A DNA stretch of 17,957 bases from CAZYCC01 sp964645985. GTDB taxonomy: Bacteria > Bacillota > Clostridia > Oscillospirales > CAG-272. The notes beneath the pieces were generated by a model. That model did no database searches. It was given only the letters and a program-made list of their open reading frames with translations, and had not been told where the DNA came from. The stretch lies in the NCBI GenBank assembly GCA_964645985.1, contig CAZYCC010000033.1:1-17957 (forward strand), in the 5' to 3' direction. A program made the translations under genes and the position numbers. This document shows positions 14,425 through 17,957 of this stretch, one piece after another (position 1 is the first letter of the stretch; every line of letters starts with the position of its first letter).

Positions 14425-14453
14425 TTGACAAGCGCGCGGGGGTGTGGTAAAAT
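14425..14453 (+). promoter_or_regulatory. Strong tRNA operon promoter
   Basis: TTGACA (14425-14430, consensus), a 17-base spacer and TAAAAT (14448-14453) with a TGG extension. It lies 19 bases upstream of the tRNA-Thr gene. Confidence 0.85.
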
Positions 14454-14472
14454 ACCCCTCGCCGGTGAGAAT

Positions 14473-14547
14473 GCTGGTGTGGCTCAACGGTAGAGCAGCT
14501 GATTTGTAATCAGCAGGTTGTTGGTTCGATTCCGATCACCAGCTCCA
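14473..14547 (+). tRNA. tRNA-Thr (anticodon UGU), CCA encoded
   Basis: A cloverleaf folds fully: acceptor GCTGGTG/CACCAGC, anticodon stem GCTGA/TCAGC with loop TTTGTAA (anticodon TGT at 14505-14507), T-arm with GGTTCGATTCC, discriminator T and encoded CCA. UGU reads threonine ACA codons. It is followed after two bases by tRNA-Tyr and cotranscribed with it. Confidence 0.96.
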
Positions 14548-14549
14548 AT

Positions 14550-14634
14550 GGGGGAATTCCCGAGCGGTCAAAGGGGGCAGACTGTAAATCTGTTGTCTCT
14601 GACTTCGATGGTCCGAATCCATCTTCCCCCACCA
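14550..14634 (+). tRNA. tRNA-Tyr (anticodon GUA), CCA encoded
   Basis: Acceptor GGGGGAA/TTCCCCC, anticodon stem CAGA/TCTG with loop CTGTAAA (anticodon GTA at 14584-14586), and a long variable arm typical of class II tRNAs. The T-arm carries GGTCCGAATCC, and ACCA ends the gene. It reads UAU/UAC tyrosine codons. Confidence 0.96.
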
Positions 14635-14662
14635 AAGCGGCACGGTCTCCGTGCCGCTTTTT
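14635..14662 (+). terminator. Terminator of the tRNA operon
   Basis: AAGCGGCACGG, loop TCT, CCGTGCCGCTT followed by Ts: a perfect GC-rich stem of about 10-12 bp starting at the CCA end of tRNA-Tyr, with a T5 tail. Confidence 0.9.
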
Positions 14663-14980
14663 CTGCGCGGAAAATGCTCTGTCCTTCCTTGACAATTCGC
14701 CCCACTTGCACTATACTACATTATTATTTAGGGATAATTAAGGAGATGCGCATCCCGCGAAATATTTGGCTGCGCGGCTGCTTTGCGGCGCGTCTCATTT
14801 TCCCGGGATGGGCACGCGCCCTCTCTCGGAGTGCCTCGCGCCCGCGCGAACCCGCAGCAGCGCGCTCGCGCGCTAGGCGGATTTCCCATCCCGGAAAATT
14901 TTTCGAAAAATATTTTTTTCCGTGCGATAAAATGCGCCGCTCGCGCATTAACTGGTTGAAAGGACGATGGAGAGACCGAT
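14663..14980 (+). other. Promoter region and long structured leader of the sigma factor operon
   Basis: A promoter at 14689-14717 predicts a leader of about 257 bases. Within it GAGATGCGC (about 14743-14751) can pair with GCGCGTCTC (about 14786-14794), with one G-U pair. TTTTCCCGGGATGGG (about 14799-14813) can pair with CCCATCCCGGAAAA (about 14886-14899) around a one-base bulge. An A/T-rich stretch (14896-14919) follows. No known riboswitch family was recognised. An open frame across the leader and the tRNAs is not supported. GGAGA lies about seven bases before the sigma start codon. Confidence 0.5.
14689..14717 (+). promoter_or_regulatory. Sigma-A type promoter of the sigma/anti-sigma operon
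   Basis: TTGACA (14689-14694, consensus), a 17-base spacer and TATACT (14712-14717). It is as strong by sequence as the tRNA promoter, so the operon probably has basal vegetative transcription. Confidence 0.8.
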
Positions 14981-15895
14981 ATGCTGACGTTTTGTATGGT
15001 ACCGGCAAACGACGGCAGCCTCGCGCGCGAGGCGCTCCCCAACGAGCGCGAGAGCGGCGAGTGCGAGGCGCTCGATGAGATTCTCTTCACCATCGCCGGC
15101 AAAGAGCGCGGCGGCGCAGCCCCCGCCGAAGGCGAGCGCGAGAGAGCGCTCGAGCAGCTCTACGACGCGGTGCGCGTCCCGGTGTTCGCCTACGCGCTCT
15201 CGCTACTGCGCCACCGCCAAGACGCGGAGGATGTCCTGCACGACACGGTCCTCGCCGTCTGGCAGTCGGCGGGGAGCTACGAGAGCCGCGGCAAGCCGAT
15301 GGCGTGGATTCTCACCATCGCGAAGAACCTCGCGAGGATGAAGCTGCGGGAGCGCTCTCACGGCAGCGACACCCCGATGGAGGACATCGAGGCGGCGCTC
15401 CCCGCCGAGGAGAGCAACCCCGAGGACGCGGCGATCCTGCGCATCTGTCTGCGGGAGCTGACCGAGGAGGAGCGCGAGATACTGCTGCTGCACGCGGTGA
15501 GCGGTCTGCGGCACCGCGAAATCGCAGGACTTCTTGACAAACCTCTCTCAACGGTTCTCTCCAAGTACAGCCGTGCGCTCAAAAAAATGAGGGCGATCCT
15601 CGAGAGCGGCGGGAGCAGGGCAAAGCCCGGCAAGAGGGCAGGCGGCAAGATTCTTCAAATGAACAGATCATCCGATCCCCCCGCCGATCCCGTCAAACCC
15701 AAAGACAAGCCCGCCGAGGGCGGGGGGAGCCGCAAAATAGACGCGGCGAAGCAGCCATCCTCCGGCGCGGCAAAGACAGATAGCGCGCTCGGCGGCTCTC
15801 CCGGGAGCGCCGCCGACCCCGACCCATCCGACATACAACCCACATCGAAAGCAGCCGGCGAGCTCACCGCCGACACCCCGGAAGGAGGCGAGTAA
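14981..15895 (+). CDS. ECF-like sigma-70 family factor with a long disordered C-terminal tail
   Basis: An alternative RNA polymerase sigma factor of 304 residues. Region 2 spans about 55-125 (LYDAVRVPVFAYALSLLRHR, then DAEDVLHDTVLAVW for -10 binding and GKPMAWILTIAKNLARMKLRER). Region 4 spans about 153-206 (LRELTEEEREILLLHAVSG, LRHREIAGLLDKPLSTVLSK), a helix-turn-helix for -35 contact. Regions 1 and 3 are absent, as in ECF factors. Unlike usual ECF factors of about 160-200 residues, it has a tail of roughly 98 residues (207-304), low-complexity and rich in Pro, Ser, Gly, Ala, Lys and Asp. The start at 14981 has GGAGA upstream; an in-frame ATG at residue 6 is an alternative. The stop is two bases before the next gene, whose ribosome binding site lies inside the last codons, so the two are expected to be translated together. 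The partner is very probably its anti-sigma factor. Confidence 0.9.
   Translation: MLTFCMVPANDGSLAREALPNERESGECEALDEILFTIAGKERGGAAPAEGERERALEQLYDAVRVPVFAYALSLLRHRQDAEDVLHDTVLAVWQSAGSYESRGKPMAWILTIAKNLARMKLRERSHGSDTPMEDIEAALPAEESNPEDAAILRICLRELTEEEREILLLHAVSGLRHREIAGLLDKPLSTVLSKYSRALKKMRAILESGGSRAKPGKRAGGKILQMNRSSDPPADPVKPKDKPAEGGGSRKIDAAKQPSSGAAKTDSALGGSPGSAADPDPSDIQPTSKAAGELTADTPEGGE
15882..15888 (+). promoter_or_regulatory. Ribosome binding site of the anti-sigma gene
   Basis: AAGGAGG lies nine bases before the ATG at 15898, within the last codons of the sigma gene. It decides the start in favour of 15898 over an in-frame ATG at 16039. Confidence 0.8.
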
Positions 15896-15897
15896 AA

Positions 15898-17957
15898 ATG
15901 GCAAACTACAAGGGGGACATCGAGGAGTCTTTGCGCAGGTCCTTTGACCGCCTTGCTCCTGTCCGCCCCGCGAACCTCATCGCCGACCTTCACGCCCGTG
16001 AATCCGGCCCAAACTCGCAGAAAGGAGTAGTCCCACCCATGACCGAACCCCGGAACATGACCCCCGAAACCACCCCTTCCCGCAAACCGCGTTTGCTCCC
16101 TAAGATTCTCGCCATCGCGGCAGCGGTTCTCCTCCTCGTCGGCATCGGCGGATTCGCCGCGGGAGGCTACGTCAACAATCACCGGGTGGTCTCTACCGCC
16201 ACACTCGATGTCAACCCGAGCGTTGAAATCGAACTCAACCGCAAGGACAAGGTCCTGCGAGTAAACGCCCTTAACGAGGACGGCAAAGCGATCATCGGCG
16301 ATATGGACTTCGACGGGCAGAGCCTCGACCAGACGGTCAACGCCCTCATCGGCTCGATGCTGCGCGGCGGGTACCTCACAGATCTCGCCAACTCCATCCT
16401 CGTCTCGATCGACAGCGGCGACAGTGCGCGCGCCGAGGCGCTGCAGAAGCAGATCTCGCAGGCGGTGCTCGACGGCATCGGCGGAGAGGGCTTCTCCGGC
16501 GCGGTGCTCGCGCAAACCATCGTGCGGGACGACGAGCTGACCGCGCTCGCCGAGCAGTACCACATCTCGCTCGGCAAGGCGCAGCTCATCCGGCAAATCG
16601 CCTCGCAAAACCGCTTCTACACGGTCGCGCAGCTTGCGCCTCTCTCGGTCAATGAGCTGAACCTCCTCTCGGCATCGGGCGGGCTCAAGCTCAACAACGT
16701 CTCCTCCTCCGGCAAGGCGAGCGACAAAGCGTACATCGGCGAGGAGAAGGCGAAGGAAATCGCCCTCGCCGCGGCATCAGTCGCCGAGGAGGATGTCACG
16801 AACCTGCGCTGCGAAATGGAGCACGAGAAGGGCGTGATGACCTATGAATTTGAGTTCGACGCCGCCGGAATGGAGTACGAAATCGACGTCAATGCTCTGA
16901 CCGGCGAGGTCGTCAAGTTCGATGAGGAAGCGTCTGAGCACTATCGCCCGCAAACGAGCGGCGATACCACAAGCGGCAGTGCGGGCGGAGCTCCCACCGT
17001 CACCGTCGATGAGGCGAGCGCCAAAGCGACCGTTCTCGCGCAGGCGGGTCTTGCCGAGAGCGACATTCAAAACTATGTCATCCGGCTCGATAGCGACGAG
17101 GGCGTCGCGGTCTACGACATCGAATTCACCTCCGGCGAAAAAAAATACGAGTACGAGGTCAACGCCGAGAACGGCGCCATCGTTGAGGAGAAGATCGGTG
17201 CGACCACCGCGCCTACCCCCGATAACGGCACCTCGACCGGCACGGCAAATATCGGCGAGGAGAGAGCGAAGGAAATCGTCCTCTCACACGCCGGTGTCTC
17301 CGCCGAGAGCGTGCGGGCGTACAGCTGCAAGCTCGAAACCGAGAACGGCAGCCCGGTATATGAAATCGAGTTCAACGATGGCAGCGTTAAGTACGACTAC
17401 GATGTCAACGCGAGAAACGGCGACATCATCAGCGCCGGCCGCAAGTGGCTGCAGGGCGGTGGCACAGGAGGCAACGTCGACAACGGCACAAACAACAACA
17501 CCGGCGGCAACGTTGACAACGGTACAAACAACAACACCGGCGGGAATGGCGGCAACGTCGACAACGGCACAAACAACAATACCGGTGGCAACGGCGGCAA
17601 CGTCGACAATGGCACGAACAATAACACCGGCGGGAATGGTAGCAACGTTGACAACGGCACAAACAACAACACCGGCGGCAGTGGCGGCAACACCGGCGGC
17701 GACACGCCGACACCGACCCCCAATCCTACCCCGACACCTACCCCGACTCCCGACAGCTCGGTGACCGAAGCGCAGGCGAAAGAGATCGTTCTCGCGCATG
17801 CCGGCGTCTCGGCAAGCGATGTGACAAACTATGTCTGCAAGACCGATGTTGATAACGGTGTGCAGGTGTACGACATCGAATTCATCGCCGGCGGCTATGA
17901 GTACGACTACGAGGTCGCCATCGCAACGGGCGAGATCCTCCAAAGCGGCAAAGAAGC
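15898..17957 (+). CDS. RsgI-type membrane anti-sigma factor with PepSY-like repeats (3' end outside window)
   Basis: No stop is reached; 686 residues are visible. A cytoplasmic N-terminal part (about 1-65), presumed to bind the sigma factor, is followed by a transmembrane segment (about 68-90). An extracellular RsgI-family domain then begins with TATLDVNPSVEIELNRKDKV (100-119). In clostridial RsgI proteins the Asn-Pro bond of such a motif is an autoproteolysis site; here it is N106-P107. Four PepSY-like repeats follow, starting near residues 280, 368, 452 and 622, each of the form AKEIVL.HAGVS...V..YDIEF..G..EYEYEVNA.TGEI. Between the third and fourth lie five copies of NVDNGTNNNTGG (526-597) and a Pro-Thr linker, a likely wall-spanning spacer. 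By analogy with RsgI sensors, ligand binding or force outside would release the sigma factor. The ligand is unknown. Confidence 0.88.
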   Translation, partial: MANYKGDIEESLRRSFDRLAPVRPANLIADLHARESGPNSQKGVVPPMTEPRNMTPETTPSRKPRLLPKILAIAAAVLLLVGIGGFAAGGYVNNHRVVSTATLDVNPSVEIELNRKDKVLRVNALNEDGKAIIGDMDFDGQSLDQTVNALIGSMLRGGYLTDLANSILVSIDSGDSARAEALQKQISQAVLDGIGGEGFSGAVLAQTIVRDDELTALAEQYHISLGKAQLIRQIASQNRFYTVAQLAPLSVNELNLLSASGGLKLNNVSSSGKASDKAYIGEEKAKEIALAAASVAEEDVTNLRCEMEHEKGVMTYEFEFDAAGMEYEIDVNALTGEVVKFDEEASEHYRPQTSGDTTSGSAGGAPTVTVDEASAKATVLAQAGLAESDIQNYVIRLDSDEGVAVYDIEFTSGEKKYEYEVNAENGAIVEEKIGATTAPTPDNGTSTGTANIGEERAKEIVLSHAGVSAESVRAYSCKLETENGSPVYEIEFNDGSVKYDYDVNARNGDIISAGRKWLQGGGTGGNVDNGTNNNTGGNVDNGTNNNTGGNGGNVDNGTNNNTGGNGGNVDNGTNNNTGGNGSNVDNGTNNNTGGSGGNTGGDTPTPTPNPTPTPTPTPDSSVTEAQAKEIVLAHAGVSASDVTNYVCKTDVDNGVQVYDIEFIAGGYEYDYEVAIATGEILQSGKE
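17473..17688 (+). repeat. Tandem coding repeat, five units (36 then 45 bases)
   Basis: Units start at 17473, 17509, 17554, 17599 and 17644. The first is 36 bases and the rest 45, encoding NVDNGTNNNTGG plus NGG, NGS or SGG. Differences between units are mostly synonymous third-position changes, so the peptide is being maintained. Copy number could vary between strains. Confidence 0.9.

Larger units (their letters stand above)
14050..14472. other. 423-base divergent spacer between the nrnA-like gene and the tRNAs
   Basis: It holds the minus-strand promoter at 14103-14131 and the plus-strand tRNA promoter at 14425-14453. Between them is GC-rich sequence with a perfect CCCCTCT/AGAGGGG stem (14282-14301) and a CGCGA/TCGCG stem with an A-rich loop (about 14401-14416). 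Open frames here have biased Arg/Ala/Pro composition and are not supported as genes. Confidence 0.6.

Noticed and set aside
14966..14986. Six-codon frame (ATG to TGA) overlapping the sigma start, as a leader peptide
   Set aside because: AAAGGA is only two bases from its ATG, too close for efficient initiation; more likely this purine-rich stretch serves the sigma start.
14518..15078. + strand open frame of 186 codons
   Set aside because: It runs through tRNA-Thr, tRNA-Tyr, their terminator and the sigma promoter and overlaps the sigma gene; not a plausible gene.
17284..17943. Long minus-strand open frames opposite the anti-sigma gene
   Set aside because: They are antisense shadows of the NVDNGTNNNTGG repeats, giving repetitive Val/Ala/Cys/Pro strings; the plus frame has clear domains.

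Overview
The window is GC-rich bacterial DNA. It looks like a metagenome-assembled scaffold from an uncultured gut or rumen Clostridia member, probably Oscillospiraceae/Ruminococcaceae-like. The reasons are the DapL route to lysine, secreted proteins ending in type I dockerins, a BspA-type leucine-rich-repeat protein, an RsgI-type anti-sigma factor, tRNA genes with encoded CCA, and Gram-positive style ribosome binding sites and promoters. A block of exactly 100 N (11744-11843) is a scaffold gap. It cuts truB and separates it from nth. The taxonomic placement is inference.

Layout. From 1 to 6523 on the + strand are four aspartate-to-lysine genes: the 3' part of dapL, lysA, an aspartate kinase and asd. 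They are separated by long spacers (about 0.36-0.94 kb), so they look like separately transcribed units rather than a tight operon. From 6912 to 9959 (+) are two secreted proteins that both end in a dockerin: a CAP-domain protein and a leucine-rich-repeat protein. The second is split by an 11-G run just after its signal peptide. A perfect bidirectional terminator (9986-10016) separates them from a minus-strand block read right to left: a DHH phosphoesterase (nrnA-like), truB, the gap, nth and a NYN-domain protein. From 14425 on the + strand are a strong promoter, tRNA-Thr, tRNA-Tyr and a terminator. Then comes a promoter with a long structured leader, an ECF-like sigma factor and, two bases after its stop, a membrane anti-sigma factor that runs off the window end. 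That last gene has an RsgI-type extracellular domain, at least four PepSY-like repeats and an Asn/Gly-rich tandem-repeat linker.

How it fits together. The first block supplies meso-diaminopimelate and lysine for peptidoglycan and protein. The dockerin proteins are predicted to be exported and to dock on a cohesin-bearing scaffold elsewhere in the genome. The sigma/anti-sigma pair is a candidate cell-surface sensing switch. In dockerin-producing Clostridia, RsgI-type sensors control cellulosome genes, so a link to the neighbouring dockerin genes is a reasonable but untested idea.

The most notable signals are a candidate poly-G ON/OFF switch in the leucine-rich-repeat dockerin gene; the sigma/RsgI-PepSY system with its long disordered sigma tail; a dispersed imperfect repeat family in three spacers (after dapL, asd and the CAP gene); a run of about eight consecutive hairpins before lysA; and a NYN gene whose only good ribosome binding site points to an ATT codon.
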